Shown here: positions 56,440 to 64,000 of the stretch, piece by piece | Layout of the letters: the number at the start of each line of letters is the position of its first letter | Numbering within the stretch: the stretch's first letter is position 1 | The notes under the pieces: generated by a model | Databases searched by the model: none | The model's input: only the letters and a program-made list of their open reading frames with translations | Told to the model about the DNA's origin: nothing | NCBI RefSeq assembly: GCF_017854565.1 | Contig: NZ_JAFMHJ010000003.1 | Span: 98,286 to 162,285 of the forward strand | Reading direction: 5' to 3' | Source of the DNA: Yoonia sp. | Lineage (GTDB): Bacteria; Pseudomonadota; Alphaproteobacteria; Rhodobacterales; Rhodobacteraceae | DNA: 64,000 nucleotides | Translations under genes and position numbers: made by a program

Positions 56440-58218
56440 TCAGCTTTCTGGCGGCAGTACCCGCAGCCGCAATTCACGCAACTGTTCGTTCATCGGCTCG
56501 CTTGGCGCGCCCATCATCAGATCTTCGGCGCGCTGGTTCATCGGAAACATGATGACCTCGCGGATATTTGACGCATCGGCCAGCAACATGACGATCCGGT
56601 CGATGCCCGCAGCACAGCCACCGTGCGGCGGCGCGCCATATTGGAACGCATTGACCATGCCGCCGAACCGCTTGCGCACTTCATCCTGACCATAGCCCGC
56701 AATTTCAAACGCCTTGAACATGATTTCCGGGCGGTGGTTCCGAATGGCCCCCGATACCAGTTCGTACCCGTTACAGGCAAGATCATACTGATAGCCCAGC
56801 ACATCCAGCGGATCACCGTTCAGCGCGTCCATCCCACCCTGCGGCATCGAAAACGGGTTATGTTCAAAGTCGATCTTGCCAGTTTCGGCATCGCGGTCAT
56901 AGATCGGGAAATCCACGATCCACGCAAAGGCAAAACGTTCCTTATCCGTCAAGCCCAGTTCATTCCCGATTTCAGTCCGGGCCTTGCCCGCAACCGTTTC
57001 AAACGCCGATGGCTTACCACCCAGAAAAAACGCCGCGTCACCAAGGCCAAGGCCCAGTTGCTGGCGGATCGCCTCTGTCCGCTCCGGCCCGATGTTCTTG
57101 GCCAATGGGCCGGCTGCTTCAAGGCCTTCGCCTTGGTCGCGCCAGAAAATATAGCCCATCCCCGGCAGCCCTTCTTTCTGGGCAAAGGCATTCATCCGGT
57201 CACAGAACTTGCGCGACCCGCCTTTTGGCGCTGGGATCGCGCGAATTTCGGTGCCGTCCTGCTCCAGCAATTTTGCGAAAATCGCAAAGCCTGAATCGCG
57301 GAAATGATCCGACACCACCTGCATCTTGATCGGGTTGCGCAGGTCGGGTTTGTCGGTGCCATACCACAACGCCGCGTCGCGGTATGAAATCTGCTCCCAT
57401 GTCTGATCGACCTTGCGGCCCTTGCCGAACTCTTCGAAAATGCCGCCGATCACCGGCTGGATCGTGTCGAACACGTCCTGCTGTTCGACGAACGACATTT
57501 CCAGATCAAGCTGATAGAAATCCGTCGGCGACCGGTCAGCGCGCGGATCTTCGTCGCGGAAACACGGTGCGATCTGGAAATACTTGTCAAAGCCGCTGAC
57601 CATGATCAGCTGCTTGAACTGCTGCGGGGCCTGCGGCAGGGCGTAGAATTTGCCCGGATGCAACCGTGACGGCACCAGAAAATCGCGCGCGCCCTCGGGC
57701 GAGGACGCCGTAATAATCGGTGTCTGATATTCGCGGAACCCCTTGTCCCACATGCGGCGACGCATCGACGCCACGACATCCGACCGCAGCTTCATGTTGT
57801 CCTGCATCGCCTCGCGGCGCAGGTCCAGATAGCGATACTTGAGACGGGTTTCTTCAGGATATTCCTGATCGCCAAACACCATCAGCGGCAATTCCTTGGA
57901 CGCGCCCAACACTTCGACGCAGCGCACGAACACTTCGACTTCGCCGGTGGGCAGCTTGGGGTTGACCAGCTCTGGCGCGCGGGCCTTTACCTCGCCATCA
58001 ATACGGATACACCATTCGCTACGCAGCTTTTCAACGTCGGCAAAGGCGGCCGAATCCGGGTCGCACAGCACCTGCGTGATGCCGTAGTGGTCGCGCAGAT
58101 CAATGAACAAAATGCCGCCATGATCGCGCACCCGATTGACCCAACCGGACAGGCGCACGGTTTCGCCGACATTGGCGGCGGTCAGATCGGCACAGGTGTG
58201 GCTGCGGTAGGCATGCAT
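56440..58218 (-). CDS. aspS: Aspartyl-tRNA synthetase
   Basis: 592 residues of the bacterial-type class II enzyme. The N-terminal OB-fold ([20 protein letters not shown]) is followed by the catalytic motifs: [20 protein letters not shown] (motif 2) and [13 protein letters not shown] (motif 3). It charges tRNA-Asp, and possibly tRNA-Asn if non-discriminating. ATG 58218 matches the family N-terminus MHAYRSHTC. It is divergent from carB across 206 bp. Confidence 0.97.
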   Translation of the reverse strand: MHAYRSHTCADLTAANVGETVRLSGWVNRVRDHGGILFIDLRDHYGITQVLCDPDSAAFADVEKLRSEWCIRIDGEVKARAPELVNPKLPTGEVEVFVRCVEVLGASKELPLMVFGDQEYPEETRLKYRYLDLRREAMQDNMKLRSDVVASMRRRMWDKGFREYQTPIITASSPEGARDFLVPSRLHPGKFYALPQAPQQFKQLIMVSGFDKYFQIAPCFRDEDPRADRSPTDFYQLDLEMSFVEQQDVFDTIQPVIGGIFEEFGKGRKVDQTWEQISYRDAALWYGTDKPDLRNPIKMQVVSDHFRDSGFAIFAKLLEQDGTEIRAIPAPKGGSRKFCDRMNAFAQKEGLPGMGYIFWRDQGEGLEAAGPLAKNIGPERTEAIRQQLGLGLGDAAFFLGGKPSAFETVAGKARTEIGNELGLTDKERFAFAWIVDFPIYDRDAETGKIDFEHNPFSMPQGGMDALNGDPLDVLGYQYDLACNGYELVSGAIRNHRPEIMFKAFEIAGYGQDEVRKRFGGMVNAFQYGAPPHGGCAAGIDRIVMLLADASNIREVIMFPMNQRAEDLMMGAPSEPMNEQLRELRLRVLPPES

Positions 58219-58424
58219 GATAAGGTCCTCAAACGGGGTCAATCGGTCGGCCCGATACACCCCTTTGCGCCCGTGAAGTCAAGCAATCCTGCACCTATCC
58301 GTCATCTTGTCGAAAATACCGCAGCCCAAGGTGCCGATTTTCCCGCAAATTCGACCGGTGCCGCTTGCACATGGGCGCGCCATCCCTATAACCCACGACA
58401 ATTTGCAAATAAGGGGGCACGGCA

Positions 58425-61400
58425 ATGCCAAAGCGCACTGACATCAAGTCGATCATGATTATTGGCGCGGGTCCCATTATCATCGGACAAGCCTGCGAGT
58501 TTGACTACTCGGGCGCACAGGCCTGCAAGGCATTGCGCGAAGAAGGTTACCGGGTCATCCTCGTCAATTCCAACCCCGCGACGATCATGACCGATCCGGG
58601 GCTGGCCGATGCGACCTACATCGAACCCATCACCCCCGAAGTTGTCGCGAAAATCATCGAAAAAGAACGCCCCGACGCGCTGCTGCCGACGATGGGCGGC
58701 CAAACCGGGCTGAACACTTCGCTGGCGCTGGCCGACATGGGTGTGCTTGAAAAATTCGGGGTCGAGATGATCGGCGCGAAACGCGAAGCCATCGAAATGG
58801 CCGAAGATCGCAAACTTTTCCGCGAGGCGATGGACCGGCTGGGCATTGAAAACCCCAAGGCGACCATCATCACCGCCCCGAAAAAGGAAAACGGTAAATT
58901 TGATATCAAAGCGGGCCTGCAACTGGCAATCGACGCCATCGAATATGTCGGCCTGCCCGCCATCATCCGCCCGGCATTCACCCTTGGCGGCACCGGCGGC
59001 GGCGTGGCGTATAACCGCGAAGAATACGAACATTTCTGCCGGACCGGCATGGAAGCGTCGCCGATGGCGCAAATCCTTGTCGACGAATCCCTGCTCGGCT
59101 GGAAAGAATTCGAGATGGAAGTCGTGCGCGACAAGGCCGACAACGCCATTATCGTCTGCGCCATCGAAAACGTGGACCCGATGGGTGTGCATACCGGCGA
59201 CAGCATCACCGTGGCCCCGGCCCTGACGCTGACCGACAAGGAATACCAGATCATGCGCAACGGCTCGATCGCGGTGCTGCGCGAAATCGGCGTGGAAACC
59301 GGCGGGTCCAACGTGCAATGGGCGATCAACCCCGAAGATGGGCGCATGGTCGTGATCGAAATGAACCCCCGCGTGTCGCGGTCATCTGCGCTGGCGTCCA
59401 AGGCGACCGGTTTCCCGATTGCCAAGATCGCCGCGAAACTGGCCGTCGGCTATACGCTTGATGAACTCGACAACGACATCACCGGCGTCACGCCTGCGTC
59501 GTTCGAGCCGACGATTGACTACGTCGTCACCAAAATCCCCCGTTTTGCGTTTGAGAAATTCGCAGGCTCCGAACCCCATCTGACCACGGCGATGAAATCG
59601 GTCGGCGAAGCCATGGCCATTGGCCGGACCTTCCACGAATCGATGCAAAAGGCGCTTGCGTCACTGGAAACCGGCCTGACCGGGTTTGACGAAATCGCGA
59701 TCCCGGGTGCGCCCGACATCGCAGCCATCACCAAGGCGTTGGCCAAGCAAACCCCCGACCGGATCCGCGTGATTGCGCAGGCGATGCGGCATGGGCTGTC
59801 GGACTCCGACATCAATGCCGTCACCAAATTCGACCCATGGTTTCTGGCCCGCATCCGCGAGATCATCGAAGCCGAGGCCGAGATTCGCAAAAATGGCCTG
59901 CCCGTTACCGAAGCCGGATTGCGCGCGGTCAAAATGATGGGCTTTACCGATGCCCGCCTTGCCATCCTGACGGGCCGCGACGAAGATCAGGTGCGCCGTG
60001 CCCGCCAAAATCTGGGCGTTGTCGCTGTTTTCAAGCGGATCGACACCTGCGGCGCCGAGTTTGAGGCGCAGACGCCATACATGTATTCGACCTATGAAAC
60101 CCCGGTCATGGGTGACGTCGAATGCGAGGCGCGACCGTCGGACCGCAAAAAGGTCGTCATCCTTGGCGGTGGCCCCAACCGGATCGGGCAGGGGATTGAA
60201 TTCGACTATTGCTGCTGCCACGCGTGCTATGCCCTGACCGATCAGGGCTATGAAACGATCATGATCAACTGCAATCCTGAAACCGTGTCGACCGATTATG
60301 ACACGTCGGATCGGCTGTATTTTGAACCGCTGACCTTTGAACACGTCATGGAAATCATGCGTGTCGAACAGGAAAACGGCACCCTTCACGGCGTCATCGT
60401 CCAATTCGGCGGCCAGACCCCGCTGAAACTCGCCAATGCCCTGCAGAATGCGGGTATCCCCATTCTTGGCACCACGCCCGACGCCATCGACCTGGCCGAA
60501 GACCGCGAGCGGTTTCAGCAGCTTGTCCAGTCGCTTGGCCTGAAGCAGCCGGTCAACGGCATTGCGCATTCCGACGAGGAAGCGTTTGAAATCGCCAAGG
60601 ATATCGGGTTCCCGCTGGTCATTCGCCCGTCATATGTTCTGGGTGGCCGCGCGATGGAAATCGTGCGCGACCAATCCCAGTTGGAACGCTACATCGCCGA
60701 GGCCGTCGTTGTCTCGGGCGACAGTCCCGTCTTGCTTGACAGCTACCTGTCCGGCGCGGTCGAGGTTGACGTGGATTGCCTGTCCGACGGTCAAAACACC
60801 CACGTGGCTGGCATCATGCAGCATATCGAAGAAGCCGGCGTGCATTCGGGTGATAGCGCCTGTTCGCTGCCCCCCTATTCCATGTCCGCCGCGATGATCG
60901 CCGAAATTCGGGTCCAGACCGACAAGCTCGCTCGTGCGCTGAACGTCGTGGGCCTGATGAACATCCAGTTCGCCGTCAAAGACGAAGAGGTCTACCTGAT
61001 CGAGGTGAACCCCCGCGCGTCGCGCACCGTGCCCTTCGTCGCAAAGGCCACCGACAGCGCCATCGCCTCCATCGCTGCACGTCTGATGGCGGGTGAACCG
61101 CTGTCAAACTTCCCGTTGCGCGCACCCTACCCCGCCGCCGCGAACCCGATGGACGTGCTGCCCTTGGGCGATGCCTTTACCCTCGCCGATCCGAACACCC
61201 CGTGGTTTTCCGTGAAAGAGGCCGTGCTGCCCTTCGCCCGCTTCCCCGGCGTCGATACGATCCTTGGCCCCGAAATGCGGTCAACCGGCGAAGTCATGGG
61301 CTGGGATCGGTCCTTCCCCCGCGCCTTCCTCAAGGCGCAGATGGGTGCGGGCACCAACCTGCCGACGGACGGCACCGTCTTTATCTCGATCCGGGATACC

Positions 61401-61757
61401 GACAAGACGGCAGACATGATCGAAGCGTCCCAAATCCTCCTGAATCTTGGTTTCACCATCGCGGCCACACGCGGCACCGCCGCTTGGCTATCGTCGCATG
61501 ATGTTGCTTGCGAAATCGTGAACAAAGTCTACGAAGGCGGGCTGACCATCGTTGACCGCCTCAAGGACGGGCACATCGCACTGGTCTTCAACACCACCGA
61601 GGGCGCCGCCGCCGTGGACGACAGCCGGTCCATCCGCGCGGTCGCACTGTACGACAAAATCCCCTACTTCACGACCGCCGCCGCATCACACGCGGCCGTA
61701 CTGGCCATGCAGGCACGCGAAGAGGGTGATGTCGGAGTGAGGTCGTTGCAGGGGTGA
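58425..61757 (+). CDS. carB: Carbamoyl-phosphate synthase large subunit
   Basis: 1110 residues with two ATP-grasp halves (about 1-550 and 560-1100). The halves start [20 protein letters not shown] and [20 protein letters not shown], and have [18 protein letters not shown] and [18 protein letters not shown] as metal-site motifs. The C-terminal MGS-like domain is the allosteric region. It makes carbamoyl phosphate for arginine and pyrimidines using ammonia from CarA, which is not in this window. Confidence 0.97.
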   Translation: MPKRTDIKSIMIIGAGPIIIGQACEFDYSGAQACKALREEGYRVILVNSNPATIMTDPGLADATYIEPITPEVVAKIIEKERPDALLPTMGGQTGLNTSLALADMGVLEKFGVEMIGAKREAIEMAEDRKLFREAMDRLGIENPKATIITAPKKENGKFDIKAGLQLAIDAIEYVGLPAIIRPAFTLGGTGGGVAYNREEYEHFCRTGMEASPMAQILVDESLLGWKEFEMEVVRDKADNAIIVCAIENVDPMGVHTGDSITVAPALTLTDKEYQIMRNGSIAVLREIGVETGGSNVQWAINPEDGRMVVIEMNPRVSRSSALASKATGFPIAKIAAKLAVGYTLDELDNDITGVTPASFEPTIDYVVTKIPRFAFEKFAGSEPHLTTAMKSVGEAMAIGRTFHESMQKALASLETGLTGFDEIAIPGAPDIAAITKALAKQTPDRIRVIAQAMRHGLSDSDINAVTKFDPWFLARIREIIEAEAEIRKNGLPVTEAGLRAVKMMGFTDARLAILTGRDEDQVRRARQNLGVVAVFKRIDTCGAEFEAQTPYMYSTYETPVMGDVECEARPSDRKKVVILGGGPNRIGQGIEFDYCCCHACYALTDQGYETIMINCNPETVSTDYDTSDRLYFEPLTFEHVMEIMRVEQENGTLHGVIVQFGGQTPLKLANALQNAGIPILGTTPDAIDLAEDRERFQQLVQSLGLKQPVNGIAHSDEEAFEIAKDIGFPLVIRPSYVLGGRAMEIVRDQSQLERYIAEAVVVSGDSPVLLDSYLSGAVEVDVDCLSDGQNTHVAGIMQHIEEAGVHSGDSACSLPPYSMSAAMIAEIRVQTDKLARALNVVGLMNIQFAVKDEEVYLIEVNPRASRTVPFVAKATDSAIASIAARLMAGEPLSNFPLRAPYPAAANPMDVLPLGDAFTLADPNTPWFSVKEAVLPFARFPGVDTILGPEMRSTGEVMGWDRSFPRAFLKAQMGAGTNLPTDGTVFISIRDTDKTADMIEASQILLNLGFTIAATRGTAAWLSSHDVACEIVNKVYEGGLTIVDRLKDGHIALVFNTTEGAAAVDDSRSIRAVALYDKIPYFTTAAASHAAVLAMQAREEGDVGVRSLQG

Positions 61758-61872
61758 ACATCGCATCAGTTCAATTCCGCGACACGCTGCAGCCGGAGCT
61801 AAAGTATCTTTACGAAAAATCGATTTCCGAGGTGGCGAGTTTCGAGGAGCACATCAGTGGCGTTGATCTTTG

Positions 61873-62280
61873 TCACCCGCCCCCCTCACGCCCCTTCTCG
61901 AAATCGCCCCACTTGGCCCGCGCTTCCTTCTCGGCGCGCAGCGTCTCTGGCCGCAGGACATAATCCGTCGTGTCCGGGCCTTCGATGATCCCTGCCAGCC
62001 GGTAGTGCATGAACATCCGCAGCACGCGGTTGATACGGTGCTGATACCCATCGCCCATCGCCTTGAAGAACCGCACCACGTCGGCGTCCATCCGCATCGT
62101 CACCGGCTGGCGTTTGCCGTCGCGGCGGTCTTTGTCCTGCCATATCTGATGCCATTCGGCGGGCAGGCTGCGGTGTTCCATCACGAATTCATGCAGGTCG
62201 TATTCGATCATCCGGTGGGCATCGACGCCATAGCTCCAGTTAACGCGCTGGGTTTTGGTCATATGTTTCGTGTCTGGCAT
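61873..62280 (-). CDS. BrnA-like antitoxin family protein, no toxin adjacent
   Basis: 135 residues. VTMRMDADVVRFFKAMGDG and YQHRINRVLRMFMHYRLAG form the C-terminal ribbon-helix-helix typical of BrnA. The N-terminal 60 residues (TQRVNWSYGVDAHRMIEYDL) are longer than in classical BrnA. A BrnT toxin gene would normally lie directly upstream, but the region 62281-62477 has none. ATG 62280 is preceded by AAGGAG. Autoregulation of its own promoter is likely. Confidence 0.78.
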   Translation of the reverse strand: MPDTKHMTKTQRVNWSYGVDAHRMIEYDLHEFVMEHRSLPAEWHQIWQDKDRRDGKRQPVTMRMDADVVRFFKAMGDGYQHRINRVLRMFMHYRLAGIIEGPDTTDYVLRPETLRAEKEARAKWGDFEKGREGGG

Positions 62281-62335
62281 TGCGGTCTCCTTTGGCACCA
62301 CACTGGCGGCCAAAGGTAAACCGGGCGCTTGACCT

Positions 62336-62371
62336 GCGTACGTACGGTCTGCGCACGGGGCCTGTACGCGG
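62336..62371 (+). repeat. Dispersed intergenic motif, related copy 3
   Basis: GCGTACGTACGGTCTGCG followed by CACGGGGCCTGTACGCGG resembles the 330-345 and 22248-22263 copies in its CGTACGTACG tract and TACGG..TCTGC core, though not identical. It lies in the divergent gap between the BrnA-like gene and the KAS III gene. Confidence 0.35.
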
Positions 62372-62477
62372 TCCTTATGCCCGCTTCCCCTAGGTCATCC
62401 CGGACCGCACGCATGGGCTGTGGACATCCGCGCCATACGCGCAATAAGGTGTTTGCAGCACATTCCGAGGTTTTTAC

Positions 62478-63596
62478 ATGCATAACGTCGCCATTACCGG
62501 CACCGGGGTGTTTACGCCCTCGCAAACGATTTCGAACGACGAATTGGTCGCCTCTTTTAACGCCTACGCCGACCTGTGGAACGCCGAAAACGCCGCCAGC
62601 ATCGAGGCTGGCGTGTATGCAGCCAAGGACCACTCTTCGCGCGAATTCATCGTCTCATCTTCGGGCATTGAAAGCCGCTATGTGCTTGATAGAAAAGGTG
62701 TCCTTGACCCGTCACGCATGTTTCCCAGCCTGCCTGCCCGCCCCGATGACGAGCCCGGCTATATGGCTGAAATTGGTGTGGATGCGGCGCAAAAGGCGTT
62801 GTCGGCTGCGCGCCGGTCTGCGGCGGACGTCGATCTGGTCATTTGTGCCGCGTCGAATATGGAACGCGCGTATCCTGCGATTGGTGTGGAAATTCAACAG
62901 CTTCTGGGTGCCGGTGGTTTCGCCTTCGACATGAACGTGGCCTGTTCCAGCGCCACCTTCGGCATCCAAACCGCCGCCGATATGATCCGCGCCGGGTCCA
63001 TCCGCACCGCCCTTGTCGTGAACCCCGAAATTTGCAGTGCCCATCTGGAATGGCGTGACCGCGATTGCCATTTCATCTTTGGTGACGTGGCCACGGCAAC
63101 GCTGCTTGAACGTGATGAAGGGCTGGAGCGGCGGCATTTCAAGGTGCTATCGACCCGCTGCGCCACACAGTTCAGCAATAATATCCGTAACAATAACGGA
63201 TACTTACGCCGTACCCATGACCAAACGGAAGACCGCCGCGATATGCAATTCATGCAAAATGGGCGCAAGGTGTTCAAAGAGGTCTTGCCATTGGTGAGCC
63301 AGCACATCGCCGACCATCTCAATGATACCGGCGTTGCAGCGTCCGACCTGCGGCGTCTCTGGCTGCATCAAGCCAACAAGACAATGAACGACTACATCGG
63401 CAAAAAGGTGCTGGGTCGCACGCCTGAACCCATGGAGCAGCCCAACATCTTGCAGGACTATGCAAATACGTCATCGGCCGGGTCGATCATCGCTTTTTCA
63501 AAGTATTCCAATGACTTCCTAAAGGGCGACCGGGGGTTGATCTGTTCCTTTGGGGCGGGTTATTCCGTTGGTTCGGTGATTGTCGAGCGCGGCTAG
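62478..63596 (+). CDS. Beta-ketoacyl-ACP synthase III family protein (FabH-like)
   Basis: 372 residues, longer than typical FabH (about 320). The nucleophile is in NVACSSATFGIQ (about residue 155), catalytic His in WLHQANKTMNDYIG (about 297), and Asn in YANTSSAGSIIAFS (about 332). It catalyses an initiating Claisen condensation of acyl-CoA and malonyl-ACP. The extra N-terminal segment (AAKDHSSREFIVSSSGIE) and the absence of other fab genes leave a specialised acyl substrate possible. Confidence 0.9.
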   Translation: MHNVAITGTGVFTPSQTISNDELVASFNAYADLWNAENAASIEAGVYAAKDHSSREFIVSSSGIESRYVLDRKGVLDPSRMFPSLPARPDDEPGYMAEIGVDAAQKALSAARRSAADVDLVICAASNMERAYPAIGVEIQQLLGAGGFAFDMNVACSSATFGIQTAADMIRAGSIRTALVVNPEICSAHLEWRDRDCHFIFGDVATATLLERDEGLERRHFKVLSTRCATQFSNNIRNNNGYLRRTHDQTEDRRDMQFMQNGRKVFKEVLPLVSQHIADHLNDTGVAASDLRRLWLHQANKTMNDYIGKKVLGRTPEPMEQPNILQDYANTSSAGSIIAFSKYSNDFLKGDRGLICSFGAGYSVGSVIVERG

Positions 63597-63629
63597 CCGT
63601 CGCCTGTGCCACCCACAAAGGGAAATTCT

Positions 63630-63704
63630 ATGAACCGGCCGATCATCATTGCTTTGCTTCTGACACTCACCGCCTGCGGCGTACCACTGGTGCCGCTCAT
63701 CTAA
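63630..63704 (+). CDS. Tiny lipoprotein, 24 aa
   Basis: [20 protein letters not shown] followed by VPLI: a complete lipoprotein signal with lipobox LTAC leaves a mature peptide of nine residues. AAAGGGAAA precedes the ATG. Similar very short lipoproteins with a GVPxVPLI ending are known from Rhodobacteraceae, function unknown. Its stop overlaps by 4 bases the 3' end of the gene on the other strand. Confidence 0.6.
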   Translation: MNRPIIIALLLTLTACGVPLVPLI

Positions 63705-64000
63705 CCGCTGACCCGCTGGTGCACATCCTGCAGGCTTTCCACCCGTTCTGAATAGCGGTCGGTCAGCATCGCGCTGCGGCCGCGCGTCATCAAGGTGAAG
63801 CGTGCCAGTTCCTCCATCACATCGACGATCCGATTGTACATGGACGACGGTTTCATGCGACCGTCTTCGAACTGCTTCCAGGCCATCGGAACCGAAGATT
63901 GGTTCGGGATTGTGATCAGCCGCATCCAGCGCCCGAGGATGCGTAGTAACCACCCCATTGTTACCGCGTTGATTTAGCTTTGAGGCGTTCGACGAGATTG
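63701..64000 (-). pseudogene. arsH-like flavoprotein gene, 3' part with in-frame stop (5' end outside window)
   Basis: The frame from 63958 to 63701 reads the C-terminal third of Ars[39 protein letters not shown] and [13 protein letters not shown]. Upstream in the same frame the codons give INAVTM, matching the family's SFNAV segment, but a TAA lies directly before it (about 63974-63976) where the chain should continue from SxxTPQS. So the gene is interrupted, unless it restarts at ATG 63958. ArsH proteins are NADPH-dependent FMN reductases linked to arsenic resistance. Confidence 0.6.

Overview
The window looks like a chromosomal stretch of a marine Rhodobacteraceae (Roseobacter-group) alphaproteobacterium. 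Pointers are the GC-rich coding style, an FnrL-type regulator beside the two halves of a cbb3 oxidase system, a bifunctional sulfate adenylyltransferase/APS kinase, small families typical of alphaproteobacteria (DUF1150, DUF1467, DUF2783, YdcH) and an mdeA/mdeB/mdeR-like methionine locus. I saw no rRNA, tRNA, CRISPR array or intact insertion sequence.

Layout. 0-4.7 kb: the end of an EF-hand gene, then ccoGHIS (cbb3 oxidase assembly and copper supply) behind a perfect FNR box. 4.7-10.2 kb: a homogentisate/aromatic degradation operon on the minus strand (hmgA, fumarylacetoacetase-like, MBL-fold, FAD monooxygenase, DUF2783), divergent from a MarR regulator with a palindromic operator between them. 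10.2-17.3 kb: groESL with a CIRCE operator, a GNAT enzyme, a frameshifted DMT transporter, a lipase-like hydrolase, purEK, and an hsp20-DUF1150 pair behind a sigma32-like promoter. 17.3-22.2 kb: sulfate activation fusion, cytochrome P450, trxB, Lrp regulator. 22.4-32 kb: ccoNOQP behind a second perfect FNR box, a universal stress protein, mdeBA with the divergent Lrp-type mdeR, and fnrL. The oxidase structural operon, its assembly operon and their likely regulator therefore lie within about 31 kb.

32.8-41.5 kb is a gene graveyard: a BRCT remnant, phaC, phaB, an SDR gene and two ligD-type genes are each broken by stops, frameshifts or internal deletions. A phaA thiolase, a CYTH-like protein and an Acg-type nitroreductase remain open among them. 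The inferred ancestral content is a polyhydroxybutyrate/stress/DNA-repair island now being lost.

41.6-47.2 kb is a six-gene, translationally coupled operon: PhnD/C/E-like importer, SAM methyltransferase, PhnM-family hydrolase and MFS carrier. No C-P lyase genes accompany it, which makes it the best candidate here for an undescribed small-molecule pathway. It is followed by a 3' scrap of a rimO-like gene and an AT-rich coiled-coil membrane protein gene that looks horizontally acquired.

48.9-64 kb is mostly housekeeping: diacylglycerol kinase, hemolysin III family, M48 protease, DUF167, histone-deacetylase-like amidohydrolase, nitroreductase, EI24 protein, methylmalonyl-CoA epimerase, a response regulator, aspS, carB, an orphan BrnA-like protein, a KAS III enzyme, a tiny lipoprotein and a broken arsH-like gene at the right edge.
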